Below are positions 12,832-25,250 of a DNA stretch of 64,000 bases, in pieces. Numbering within the stretch: the stretch's first letter is position 1; every line of letters starts with the position of its first letter. A program made the translations under genes and the position numbers. Source of the stretch: Kalaharituber pfeilii (lineage: Eukaryota; Ascomycota; Pezizomycetes; Pezizales; Pezizaceae); assembly GCA_015179045.1 (NCBI GenBank), contig WHUZ01000004.1, positions 372,001-436,000 of the forward strand. The letters are read 5' to 3'. The notes under the pieces are model-generated. The model had not been told where the DNA came from. It saw nothing but the letters and a program-made list of their open reading frames with translations, and did no database searches.

Positions 12832-13243
12832 TTGTATATAGTGAAAGAGTCTGTAGATGGGTTAGCCAGTGAGTGCGATGATCTAGAAGAGGAGGAATAT
12901 GATGAGCAGGAAATTCAAGACTTGAGTATGACAGTAGATGTTTATGATGTACTTATGGAAAATACAATAAATGTGGACTTTTCCACTATTCAGTTCGAAT
13001 ATCAGCGGGAGGTACAGGTACCTTGCAAGACTTGCTAAACTTTATGTGCACAATCATTGTGAAAATAATCTTAATGCTTTACGGCTAACAATTCCGAAGG
13101 CTCTTCAATCTGTTTCTGATATTACCATCAGTCGGTTTTTTTACAGAAGTTTACGGACTATGGAGGCATATAGGGATGATTGTACATATGGTACAAAAGA
13201 GTTCACTGAACGTGTATATAAAAGCCAGAGAAGAGTTAGGTAG
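12832..13243 (+). pseudogene. decayed coding remnant, perhaps transposon-derived
   Basis: Two overlapping plus-strand frames read as protein: an acidic stretch with LEEEEYDEQEIQDL, then, one frame over, RYLARLAKLYVHNH and LRTMEAYRDDCTYGTKEF with a basic end. The second piece is reminiscent of the helical region before the DDE domain of some fungal transposases, but I cannot place it firmly. The frames are out of register and flanked by stops, and the base composition is more AT-rich than the neighbouring genes. I treat it as a relic. Confidence 0.3.
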
Positions 13244-13791
13244 ATCATTCCTGTATCTAGTAAGATTTGTTCTCATACTAGTACAAATTCTGCAAACTTG
13301 GCAATCTTGGCATGCTACTTTTCCCAGATGCTCCATACAAAGTCAAAAATTTCAATCCTCTACTATGTACTCAACAATGTCTTAATATTTTTAAATTTGG
13401 ACTATGAAGCGTTGTAGAACAGGCAAAATAGTACATATCTACATTGTTTATTTTTTAATCAGGTGTGGTTGGGTGATGAAGTAGTGTGTCAAGTTCAAGT
13501 CTATAAAATCGGTCGTAAGTGGTCCCTTATAGGTGGGCTGCACCATAGTCAATTGAAACCGAAGCTTTACAGTCCATCTTATAGAATTCTCAATGGCCTT
13601 CTATCGCTATGACAAAGACAAACCACTTCAGCGAGCTATGGGTCAGTTCAGAAGATAGACGGCTATCCAATTTATCTTGTACTTACTACCGCCCCTCCGG
13701 CCATTCCTTCTATTGGACAGCTCCACTCTCTGTCACATTTCTCCAAGTAGCAAGCATTCTACATATGCTTACACATTGATATATTGCACTC

Positions 13792-15133
13792 ATGGATCCC
13801 GACAACGAATCTAACGATATCCACAGCTTCTACGTCTCTTTCCAGGAGGAATACTCCAGTTCGTTCGCTCCTGACCTCTGCTCCCTCTACATCTTGCTCA
13901 CGGGTCGTCCTAGACAGACATCGATAGCCTCATCGAAAAACTACCCATCCTCTCTGCCGTGGAACGAACAGCCGCCATAGACGACTATCTCCTTAGAATC
14001 AATCATCTCTCCGACAAAGTGAAGGATGCAGCAAGCTATCTTCCCGCTTACGACCAGCGGAAATACTCGGAGGTTTGATATCCCCCCGCCCCTTCCCGGC
14101 CGTATACAGGGTGGGTTTAGAACGAAAACTAATTTTTCGCAATTCAAAGCACATCAAAGTCCTTTCCGACAAACTCGCGCACACACGGAAAGCTCTGGCG
14201 CCAAAACAAAAGTTCTCCTTCAAATCCAAACTCACTGCATCTAAGCCCAGCACACCGGACCCCCGAAAAGCTGCTGTTGGACAATCATCCGCCTCCATCC
14301 TGCCCACAAAGCTGTCCCCTTCACCTGTAGACGCCGCCCAATACAATGTGTCTATTCACTCCCACAACCACAAATACCTCCGTCCGCACCCACTTTCCCA
14401 ATCCTCCTCCGTCCAACTCTACTCTCTTACCTCATGTTTTGCCGATTTCCAACTATTATTCGGCTCACCTAGCTACCCTCCCTCTACAATAGCCGTTAGA
14501 GACATTTCAGACTCCATCCTCTTCCTCCCTCAAATCGACGGTCCAGCACATCTCACTTCTATCAAAAATTCGGTGCTAGTCCTCGCATGCCACCAATTCC
14601 GAATGCACGATACGCATGATACAGATGTGTATCTTCTCTGCCCTTCTAGACCTATCATTGAAGATTGCAGCGGGATTAGATTCGCACCATTACCAAACGA
14701 ATGGGTACGTATGCACGATTCATGCAGCCATCCATACCCCCCAATTCCCCCGGCGAGCAACGTCACTAACGCACTCTCAAAACAGTTACTGAAAGTAGGA
14801 ACGGATGTACCACGAGGTAGTGATGCTGCACGAACACGGCAGAACTTTTGGAACCAGGTGGACGACTTTAAGTGGCTACGGAGCGAACATAGTCCTAACT
14901 GGAGCGTCCTTCCAGAGGACCAGCGGGTGTCGTTAGAAGTATGGAGTATGGTTCTGGATACGGCGGCTTCGAACTTGCCGGTGAGCGTGTCTACTGTGCC
15001 GTCCGCGGTGGGGGGAGATGGAAGGCAAGGAGGGGTAGGAAAGGAGACGCATGGGGATACAGCGGGTTTGGACGTGGAGGAATTGCTGGGAATACTGAAG
15101 CCTGGAAAGGGGGAATTGAAATCGAAGCCATAA
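13792..15133 (+). CDS. tbcC: tubulin-folding cofactor C (TBCC)
   Basis: Three exons (13792-13858, 13918-14072, 14150-15133) encode about 401 residues. TBCC acts last in tubulin folding, stimulating GTP hydrolysis in the cofactor super-complex to release the alpha/beta dimer. The N-terminal helical domain is seen from FYVSFQEEY to LSDKLAHTRKALAPKQKFSF. The C-CAP/TBCC beta-helix domain follows, with the hallmark HQFRMHDTHDTDVYLL and CPSRPIIEDC, the region that holds the catalytic arginine of the family. The first two introns (59 and 77 nt) were set by frame: the first joins TAC TCC A to AC ATC, the second skips a TGA just inside the donor and has an ACTAAT branch site. The tail (Gly-rich, ending GELKSKP) is not conserved. 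Confidence 0.9.
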
Positions 15134-18100
15134 TACTGCAGGTATGTTGGAAGAGGAATGTTAAAAGAGGGAGGGTATGTACCGGCAACAAGCGAGGGGT
15201 GGGAATGGGAGGGTTTCATGGGACGCCATAGGAAATGAGGGTAGAATTGCAAAAAAAAATAAAATAAATAAATAAAAATAAAAACTGGAACCACATGACG
15301 CAAGGAAACAAAGCAAGACAGCAGATGTGACCACAAACCCCACACCGCTTAGTCCTTTAGAAATGGCTGTAGCAGAGGGAATTATTATGGAAAGCAAGGA
15401 AGACTCATATACACAAAAGACGCCTTCATGGGTGCAACAGGAGCCAGACATGGAAATTCTGGAAGGTATGTTGACCCAGAATAACTCTCTAGTTTCACTT
15501 GTACATAAACTGGTGAAGGAATTTCAGCAGCTTTGTGAGGCAAGACTAGAGCCCTTAAGTCTTTATAGAACCATTGATGATGCCGCGATCTGTCCTTAGG
15601 TTCTTCCTGATCATCACACACGCACCAATTGATAACAGCAGTTCCGCCTGGAGGCCACCAGCCTAATCACTACTCAAATTTGCCACCTCCTGCAGTAGAT
15701 TGGCGGTTGTTGCTACGAGTAACTGACTGGATTACCACATTATTCTATATGTTGTAACCTGTGGAGGCCTCGGAATGAATCTGAGCCTGCTGCAAAAATC
15801 TTAGAAGCAGAGCAGATAAAAAAAAAACTCTTACCTCCTTGCTTTGACTTCGATTTTGACTCCACCCTGGCACATAGAACCTTCTTTCTTTGGGAATTGT
15901 GCCCGTGCTCCCCTTCGATACCTCCTACCATGCGGTCTCTGAACATTTCTGTATTGCTTGCATAATTTTCGTAGTTTCTCCGTCTGGGCCCTCTGCTTTA
16001 TCATCTTGTATCGTGACGAAAATGGTTTAGTATCAGGGTGCCTTCACTTTCTCCCATTGGCTACTCGCCCAGATTTATTTTTACAAACAAATCTGCCATC
16101 TACGTAGTAGAATGTCCACGAGACATGGCTCTTTCCTTCACTGTGCCATATGTCTCTGTCGATTTGGCGTTTGTGTCAATTGAGGGAGGTAAGCATTTGT
16201 TGCTTCGTGAATAAGGACTGTGCTGTACTGTCCCATATGAGCCATTGGACCTTAGTCATAGGTACCACCCAAGGTAATAATCTTCTGGCCAGGGTCCGAA
16301 GGTGGTTTCATTGTTGATTCCCTTTTGTTGGGGCGATATTCTAAAGAAAGGACCTTGTACTTACCCTGCACGACAGATAGGAACACCATTAGGCTCAGCA
16401 GCCTTGAGAATGAAAATACTACTTATGGGAAAACAGTGCCTGTGAGTATTTCTTTAGGTATCTTTCCAGGCAGTGGTGCCTCTGTCAAGACAACCTTTAG
16501 GAGGAATGCTGTGCTTCATTAGCGCAGCTGATACACTAAACTCGCTATGTGCAAAGATATTCCTCCAAATCCATCCTTACTTTGATTAAGATTCTTTCCA
16601 GGGATTTGTTTATAGTAGCATGAGCCAATGCATTTGGAGTATCCGCTTCTTGAGGAAATAATAGCATATGAATTAAGATATATGAGCCAAGGTGGTATAA
16701 GTCAACCTCAGTGTACTTCTGGCATACTCTCTCAGCGTCTTTGAGCCATATTATTCGGTATCAGCTTCTTCTGAGCTTACTCTCCCCTTCTCCGGTGCGG
16801 GTGAGCCTTGGATCATCATTCTCATTTGCGATTCCTTCAGCACCGTTGGAAGTTGAGTGATGACGATCCTTGTGGTTTTTTCTGCTTTGGTGGTTGTGCA
16901 TTGTGGATCTGATGTTAGGTGGCCTCATCAACGTCAAAGAGGAGTGTATCTGATGAAGGCACAATGTAGCTAGTGAGAAATGATTTCTTGTGCAGCTGGG
17001 GATGGCAGAAGCAGTGCCTAATTGGGAGGATCGTGATTGCGGGGAAGCATCCTGTTCAACAATTATCTAACGATTGTCAGCAAATCGGTGGCCAGTTTAA
17101 CGCTTCGTCTAGAGTTCGAAGAGATAACTAACCTTTGCTCTCCACTGCGCCAGACTAGCTATATATACTTGTATACTTGTATACATGTGTGTGGGGAGAG
17201 AAGTTGAAAAGAACGAGGTGAAATACGTTGTATGATAAGTCAATGCGTATGTGCAATAAGGGTTGGGGGGGGGGGGGGGGAAGGGGGGCAGGATGGGCAT
17301 GGAAGTGAGCGAGCGTGCCGGAGAACTGTTCACATCCTCTCCCATCTCCTGCTCCACAAGACAATCCTACTTGCAAACACCTGCGGATATACCCATGATA
17401 CTTACCTCTGCCTGAGCCTTTGTCCAGGCAAAGGGCTATCAAATACCGGATCAAAGACGCTGCACACTACTTATGTAACTTGGCATTCGTAATGCTCTCT
17501 ATCCGAGAACATCTGAGCTGCAGACAATGAGGCATCCACAGAGAGCGCTGCTGGATGGGCCGCAGAAGTGTGCATCGAGACAATGGTCGCCGTGCTTCGC
17601 CCACGAGACAAGCTGCTGTGGGACGTCCCATTGTCCCCTGCCTCGGACGCTGCGGATATCAGCGGACATGAGTACCTAGGGGCAGATGGAGGGAGGGATT
17701 AAACAACCAACATCCGTTTTATTTACCTTACTTACTTACTTTACTTACTTCATTTACTTCATTTACTTTATTTATTTCATTTCATTTTACAGCGTTTTTT
17801 TTTTTTTTTGGTAACACACAGTGCAGTGCAGCATTCCTCTCTGGCGCAGAGGCTATAAGGGGAGACTCTTTGAACATCGGCGCAAGTACCCTCCCTCTCT
17901 CTGCGATCACCAGCAAAGGCACTGCGATCCATCTGATACCACTTTGGGCCAACGGAAGAGTGCCTTCAGCACTATCCAAGCTCTCCCACTTCTGAATAGT
18001 GCTGAAATCGAGTTCGTGCTATGTACTCCAAGCCCCCACCTCCCTACAGAGGCTCGAAGCTAACTTTCACAAGTACCTTTTAAGCCAAATCACAGAGTTT

Positions 18101-18578
18101 CACCACTCCGAGTTTCACCAATCATCCTGCCTGCGCTATTGGCTTCACCATCAACTGGTTGGACTCTCCTCTCGCTCTTCGAGTCTCGAAGTTCACAACG
18201 GCCGTTGCTTCCGTATTCATCGCTCTCTGCGATTGGCTCATCTCATAGCGGTCCCTCTGCAGCCGCCAAGGGGCACAATTCCATGTTGTCCATATAAGCT
18301 TCCCGGATTGTACATGATCTGGTGGTTCTTGCTTGACTAAACTGGTTAATATCTCACTCCCCCCCCCAACTTACCCCTACCAACCAATACCATCCAACCA
18401 CCAATAGCCAGCTAACCACAGCTGCCTCAGAAAAAGGTTTAATTTTAAACGCCCAGTCGACTCGCTTGGTCACCCGCGTTAACCAAACCGCCAGCAACAC
18501 CAACACTCAACACGCTGCAACCACCCAACCTTGTGGTACCACAATCCTTCTAGCAGAAAACAATACAATAACCCTAAG
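15134..18578. other. long stretch without a clear gene; decayed frames
   Basis: No intact gene was found. On the minus strand between about 15840 and 16960 several basic, gag-like open pieces occur (for example KQRAQTEKLRKLCKQY and NHKDRHHSTSN) but they are interrupted by stops. A plus-strand frame of 90 codons at 15327-15599 is unrecognised. A CT-rich leader at about 18340-18480 precedes the Whi2-like gene and may be its promoter or 5' UTR. A TTTACTTACTTCA-type low-complexity tract lies at about 17710-17810. Confidence 0.4.
17265..17280. repeat. poly-G tract of 16 bases
   Basis: Sixteen consecutive G residues on the plus strand, followed after AA by another six. Such runs are prone to length errors in assembly and may form G-quadruplexes. 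Confidence 0.9.
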
Positions 18579-20507
18579 GAAGTTCATCGCCTCCTGAGCA
18601 GGCGACCGCACCAATTTCGAAAATACTTCCCCACACGCAGCAGACACCAATCGCTCCAACCTCTTCAGTCCCTGACTCAGTCGTAGAAGCACAGGGCAAC
18701 GACACTACCCCTGTGGCAGCCTTCTCACACTCATCACGGTCCTCTCCGCCACTATTCGAGTCTTCATCATCGTTTCAATTACGGTCTAACTTGGTTACCA
18801 ATTTGTCCGACTTCTCGAGTTCTTCCGAGAAAGAGCGCAAAAGCTCGCCTTTTCAGACGCCTGACTTAGTCGAGGAAGATCTCCCCCCTTCCTTCGCTGT
18901 CGCCTCATCCTCTTTCTCCTCCGCAGTTCCGCTATCGTCAGGCCCTTTAGCTGCACCTGGCCCGTCATCGGCGGCATCATCTACACCCGCACCCCCTACC
19001 TATACCGAAAAGGAAAAAAATAAATCTTCCGAAGCACGGCAGCAACAGTCTGATTCCGAGCCCCCGCCGCCGTATACAGAGTCTATTTGCCCATTGAAAT
19101 CATTTTCGTTCGTCATGGCAGCAGCAGGGTCAATAATCACGCAGGTACAGCAAGGTGGACCGCAGTTAACTGGACTAGCAGGTACATCTCATCTCTTGAG
19201 TTTGGAACGTGATTTATCATATTCTTGAGCAAACTCTAATGCGCGTGAAATTGAATAGATGCAACTTCTGGGGATGAGAATTTGATTTTGGATTTGAGGT
19301 ATGTGCAATATCATAGGTACTCAGCTATTTTTGCGACATGGCATAACAGGAGAAATATAGAGGAAAGAGGTTCAACCTATCGCGAGAAGAATTGTTGACT
19401 CTTCCTGAATTCGTCTTGCTGTCGCTATTTCCCAATGGTCTCTTCCCAGACGGTGGATCAGGCTCTTTCCATGAAGATGTCTACTTGGTAGATGTAAGGA
19501 TTAAATACCTCATTTTGGTAAAGGTGCATACTAACATATTTCAGTATGATCCAGCATGTCTCGAATACATGCTTGACTTTTTCCGCCATGTTGGATCGAC
19601 GATTCCTCAGACTGCTCGCGATTCCACCGACTTCCAGGAAGTGGAGTTGAGCGCCGCAATGTCAACTAATCCTATCAATGTCTTGCAAGAGAAGGATAGG
19701 GCAGCAATCATTGTTTTGAGAGAGGATCTAGACTTTTACGTCATCCCTCCATATGCGGACATAAGCCCCCAGGACTATATGGAGGTGAAAAGAGCTTGTG
19801 GCAGAGTATTGCTGAAACAAAGTGGAATTTTCTCCGGCCTCAAATCTTCCAATGAAGCAGGATCAACGGAGCAGCATTTGATTGAGATGCTGACAGCAGG
19901 GTAAGTAATGTCCGGTTCGATGCAAATTGAAGGCCTGGATGCCGTAGTTCTGGACTCCATATCCCCTGTTCTGTTCAGCATCCGTGCTGTTATATATGTT
20001 GAAGATTTTTGCTTATTTATGGTTCCTGCAGAGGCTTTGACGTTAATGACTCCTGGGGTCACCGAGCTTGTGAGCCAAATAAGGCTGTCATCTGCAGTCT
20101 TGCCCTGGCCCGACTGAGAACTCTGAAGACTCAGGATGGCGAGGCTAATCACGCAGCGAATATGGCTCAAAAACTGATCCTTTTCTGGAGAAAGCCAGCT
20201 GTATGTCCTTACTTCCACCCACATGTTTACTTCCCCATGTCCGAAGCTTGTTTCTGCTATAGCATTCTTGCCACGCAGGGATATTCTGTATATAAGCCCT
20301 ATTGCTAACTAATTATGCTACAGAGGCGTTGCTGGTGGGAGGGTGTCCAGTACGAAGGTGTAGAAGGCGCCGAGGGCAAGTTGAAGGTCTGGATCAGACG
20401 TGTATGGACTCTCGAAATGGTATGATTGGGAAGCAACAGAACCTGTCACGTGCCCACACAAGTTCATCTGCTAACTTCTCGAACAGAGTGTGATTGGACT
20501 CAAATGA
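18579..20507 (+). CDS. whi2: Whi2-like BTB/POZ-domain protein (5' end unresolved)
   Basis: Whi2-type proteins are fungal KCTD-like BTB proteins that restrain growth and help activate the general stress response. Exons: up to 19181, 19259-19298, 19361-19493, 19545-19900, 20032-20200, 20324-20419 and 20487-20507. The BTB start LILDLRGKRFNL, LTLPEFVLLSLFPNGLF, EDVYLVDYDP and EYMLDFFRHV are clear, and the downstream GFDVNDSWGHRACEPNKAV and RRCWWEGV regions fit the family. Upstream is a Ser/Pro-rich region with two PY-like motifs (PPTY, PPPPY) that stays open back to a likely splice acceptor at 18577-18578 but contains no ATG before 19113. One candidate first exon is 18021-18072 (MYSKPPPPY), which joins in phase through a 506-nt intron; the alternative is a start at the internal Met at 19113. 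Confidence 0.8.
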
Positions 20508-23500
20508 CACTAGAGGTCATTGCAGATTATGCTTATTTATATAACTAAAAGATAAAAAGAGATGTCTTATGGTCATTAAGTATCTTTCATCTCATTATTC
20601 CATTTTTCTTTTTCTTTTACTTTTCCTTTTCCCCCTCATTTTCCGTCAAATTTTTATACAGATGCAAGCTTTAGGTGTTTCCTTTTTTTGATGTTGGTTA
20701 TTTGGGGATCTGTTCTATATCATAACACGTACGTCTGTAGCCTGTTGTGTGTGACATACACTCTTGCGCTTGTACTTGTGCTTGTGACTGCATCACTCTT
20801 GTTCCACCGCTGGTCATCCAAGTTTGGCATATCCTCGATTGTTATTTATTATATCTCAATGTGTGGTTGTCCTCTTCTCGTTTGTATCCCTTTTCAGTTG
20901 TTATTCTCTTTTATTATGTCGTGTGAGTGGTTTCCCAATTTTGTTCCGGCTTTTTACTACTCTGCACCTCTTATTTCCTTTTTACCCTAGTACTTCACAT
21001 GGCCACATACTCCTTACGTTATCTGGTAGGTATTTTGCATACACGTGACTCCTGTACCGTCATGGACTGTTGGACTAGTGTTTTCTTTCATATGGTCAGT
21101 CGGGGGCACCCAAGACCTAATCAGAAAGTAATATCAACGCTCCCCGTATGAGTTTGTGCTTGATACGTGTTTCTGATGTACTTGGCGTGGATTGAAGTAT
21201 GATCCGCGGAGAGGATTCTAATGCACGTAGCTCCTGCTTCTGTCCTGCTGTGCTGCTAACACTGTTACTACAATATGTTGCCGCAGTTGTATTGTAGACG
21301 GATACACCACAAGTGTCCTTGAAGAGGCTACCCGAAGATGCAATGGCAGTGCAGAGCACGTGATCATCTCGGTAGGTGTCAAAGGATGTTGTTTAAGAGT
21401 GAATCTGGGCTGCGTTTCAAAGCTTTCAATTGTTAGTGCTCAAGTACGCTCATATGATACTGGGATTTTGTATTTAGTGAAATGTGTGTTTCATGGATGT
21501 AGCAACCCAGTTTATCGATACATAGACGTATTAGATATTATTGCCTGAAGGTTTCGCTGTTCCTGTAGGCAAAAGTCGATAGAAAGTTTTAAAGGATGAA
21601 TGAAGCAAGTCCGGAAATTCATAAAATGCTGGAAAGCTCGATAAATGCTGCTTCACTTGGAGCAATGAAACGGGGAGGCTGTCTGCGAAGGATAATTGAG
21701 GTACGCAGGCAATGTCATGTCAGTGGTACGATGGAAGTGTTTGAAGGAGACGTTCAACACGGTAGTGTAGTGGATACTACCAATTACGGCAAGCGCCCTG
21801 AGTCGCGAATGTTTAGCGAATGTTCTCATAGCAAGTATGCATAGCTCATCCAAGACTACAGTGTTTATTTGCGAAGCTCCAAACCACCTGGTTGCCGTAG
21901 ACACTGACCAGACTAGAAACCGAACATAAGTTGCACTCTTACTTTCCGTCATCCGCGTAATTGCCACTGACATGACTAGGCGAGCTACAAAATGTTTTTT
22001 TCAAGACTTTCTCCTTTCCCTTCCAGAACTCCATCTCGATATGAGGCTCTCTGGTATCATCTTTTGGAGTTAATCTCTTCATCTTCAATTTACACATCAG
22101 GTTCCACCCAATATCTACTATGCATCTTGATGGTCAGGTTGCACGATTCTGTCTTAGGTTAGCTCCCTTACATTTATTTGGGAAGAAGAGTCAGTCTATC
22201 TCGAGAAGCCAGACGATGCAGGCTGCAAGTTTGTAGTACAATTGAGGATGAGATTCATGTTTTTGCTCGATTATCCCTTATACTTGAAAGAAGAAAAAAA
22301 GTTATTGATCTCAATTGATGCGATGAAGCACTCACGAACTGAACTGTGCTTGTGATCCTTCCTTAGAAATTGATAAATTTATGCCCGCTGTGGCTCATGG
22401 ATTGGAGGACTCAGAGTCGGAATGACTTGTTTTTATTGTTATTTTAGCTGCTTCAACAATTTATTTTTGCTTGCTTACTGTTCTTGAAACTTGAATGGCA
22501 GTTGCATCAAAGGATATTGTAATTACACATTCATATTGCTTTAATAGTTACTTATTTTCTTTTTTAATATATCTAGGCAGAGGCTGTGTCTCTATGGCCT
22601 TACATATATAAAAAAAAAAAAGAGATGTACCTCGAGATGAAAAGTTAACAGTCGACTCAAGGATTAGGACGAGAGTTTGAGGAAAGAAATGAGGAAATTT
22701 ATGGAAGAAACGATTCAAACTCGGAGCCAGCCATTCTCTCCGAGATGGAGATACTGGATGAGAATCGATGCTAAGAGTGGATGGTAGTGGTAGGGATTCA
22801 TAGCAGGTTATCTGGAGTCAGGATGTTGACACAGGTTTCTTGTTTTCAGTTTCTTTTATGGTCAGGTTTTCTCTAGGTTTTTTTTAATTGCACGAATGGA
22901 ATAAGATATGTCTATCATTCTATTAGTGGGTACGGAGGGCATCCCGTAGTACAGCAAACGGCATGGAGTTGAAGCCACGAGCGAAGCGAGCACCAGCAAT
23001 ATGATATCAGCGACCAGCCTGGCGAGAACATTGTTTCCCCGGTATTGCTGGAACGTGGCTATATCCTAACTGGGATACAAGTTATAATAGAAGAAATGGG
23101 TGGTCTACACACCATACCCTTGGCGCCTGTAATTAGGCCTAGGCAGGAACGCTGGCCATTGCCGAATTAGGACATGGCCACACTGGGATTCATTGTTAGC
23201 AGAAGGACCCTGGCATTCCCACGCGTGTCGCCTCTCAGATTTCATGTGGTCGCTGACTAAGTCTGGTTATGAGACTAGGTTTCTCGGGGACATGCCCCGT
23301 ACCCTGTCTAATTTCACTTCGTTCCGGCCCAAATAACAATAAGAAGAGCAAAGGAATAGAATTAACATACTAATGTACAAATCCTCTATATCCGTATGTT
23401 CTTCTCAGACAACGATAGCCTTTCCTGATGCTCAGCCCTCAACTCCAAGTTCGGTTGAGTTATCGTATTTTTGGATCATTGTACTGGGCCTCGCCTCCAT

Positions 23501-25074
23501 CTCTTCCTGCCTTTACAACGTTTCCTCTACATAACGGTCGAGGAAAGCGAACTTTTAAGATAATCTAATTGATTTCTCAGCATAGAGTGATGTAGCAAAA
23601 TGCACCTATGACCTACCCTCATACCAAATGTTCCCATAATCCATCATCCCATGCACGGAGATCTTCATTCCTTGCTGTTTCCAAACTCTTGTGTAAACTC
23701 TTTGTCAAATCGTCATTCAGCCTCCTAAATCCCTCCTTCATCATGCTACTGAAGGACTTGGAGGCAAGTAAGAGTATTGCTAACTTGAAGTACTTCAGTG
23801 TATCGAACCTTCGCCAAATCCGTGACTCGGATAGATACTTCCGAACTCGGGTCGGAAGTGCTCTCATACTTCTTCTATACAGCCATATTCCTTGGAGTCG
23901 CGAGACATACATCCCCACTGCGCCACTTCGAGTACCCTTCAAAAAAATCACCAAAACATCAATAAAATAGCAGAAAAATTACAAAAAATAATAGACCGTT
24001 TGAATTGACATCAGAGAACTGAAATCTTGTTTCAGAATATAAGAAGGAGCACTCTCGGTTGGGTTGTTGCTGAATTGTTGTGTTCGGAAGGGGGTTCTCC
24101 CGAATGCATTCCTCGCGACTCCAAAAGATAGCAAGTTGATATGTAGTCCTATATGGATTTGAATATGTAGAACAGGGACTAAAACGGCGTAGGTGATAAG
24201 TAGGCTTCAAATGCAATCCGATAAACCGACATCCTGATAATAACCTCTGCGAGTGAACGTCTGCTTCTAGGTATCGAACGGTAGGTGAAACGGAATTAGT
24301 GTTACTTACCCAATCGCGCCCGATTCCTTGACACTCCTGCTCCTCTACGAATGATAGCAGCATCGTGCAAAGTGCAGAATATGCAGCAGAAAACATGACT
24401 ATTTGGAGGATATTTGATAGTTATGCTATATATAAATCTCTGATTCAACAATATACACAAAAAGTACACTATTCTACTCCTTCTTGCATTTCAGAGGATA
24501 GCACATAGCAAATGCTACATGACTGTCCTCAGTTATAGCTCTCCACACTCCTAAGTGGCTATAGAAGAAGATTAGCTAACTCATATAATAGAGTTGTATG
24601 AACTTTTGCAAGCTGAGAAGCAGCTACCAAAGCGGCTGGAAGCACTGGGAGTGCTGAAACCACCATTATGCTCTACTGTTACTTACAGCACGGACAGTAT
24701 ATCGTAGAATGACAGGATTGACAGGTATGATAGTCCCGTACATTAGTGATAGCATATAACAGGTTTGCTAGTCTGATTGCACACTCACTATAGGATTCGC
24801 GGCGAGGGTTTACAGGTTTTGACCGAGTAGCTAACACAATTATCACAAGTTTGATAGGAGTGCTCCAAATGACAACAAGATGTGCGGGGAAGCATACAGG
24901 AGGACCATAAGGTCTATGCTGATGATGTTGGCTGGCCACCACGATACAAAATTTATCAGCCGCAAAAAATTCTCTGGGTGCAGAGCTACGCTATTATGCA
25001 GAGACAATTTGGTTAAAAACTATTTGCTCCTGTATTAGTCATCCATATAATTAACTGCCATTATTCTCACGATT
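20508..25074. other. gene-poor stretch, no gene seen
   Basis: No conserved family could be read on either strand. Open frames near 23620-23950 (both strands) and 23960-24400 (minus) are of modest length; the last begins MFSAAYSALCTMLLSFVEE and has a GTAAGT donor after a tryptophan codon, so a small unrecognised gene there is not excluded. A GAGCGAAGCGAGC palindrome lies near 22980. Confidence 0.4.
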
Positions 25075-25250
25075 ACTCCGTGTGATATGCCACACATAGA
25101 CACGCCTCTATAAATCGCAGGTGCAAGTCTGAAATTAGTCTCGTGCCCAGAGGCATAAGGGTTGTAGAGACATGAGCAGTGGCAGCAACATTTCAAGATG
25201 CCAAGAAAAGAGGCGTTACCAACACTTTTGTCACGGACTGTAGGCCGAGG
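25075..25250 (+). repeat. dispersed repeat of about 175 bp, copy 1
   Basis: This aligns in the same orientation with 57015-57190. Shared blocks include GTGATATGC, ATAGACACG, GCAGGTGCAA and GCCAAGAAAAG, with GGCGTYACCAA following. The two copies differ by many substitutions and small gaps, so they are old. No coding capacity is seen. Confidence 0.7.

Noticed and set aside
14530..15345. Long open frame on the minus strand (271 codons)
   Set aside because: It lies opposite the conserved tubulin cofactor C exon and its sequence is a hydrophobic low-complexity translation of the antisense strand.
22920..23340. Suspected retrotransposon end with a GAGCGAAGCGAGC palindrome
   Set aside because: No matching partner, target duplication or coding domain was found in the window.
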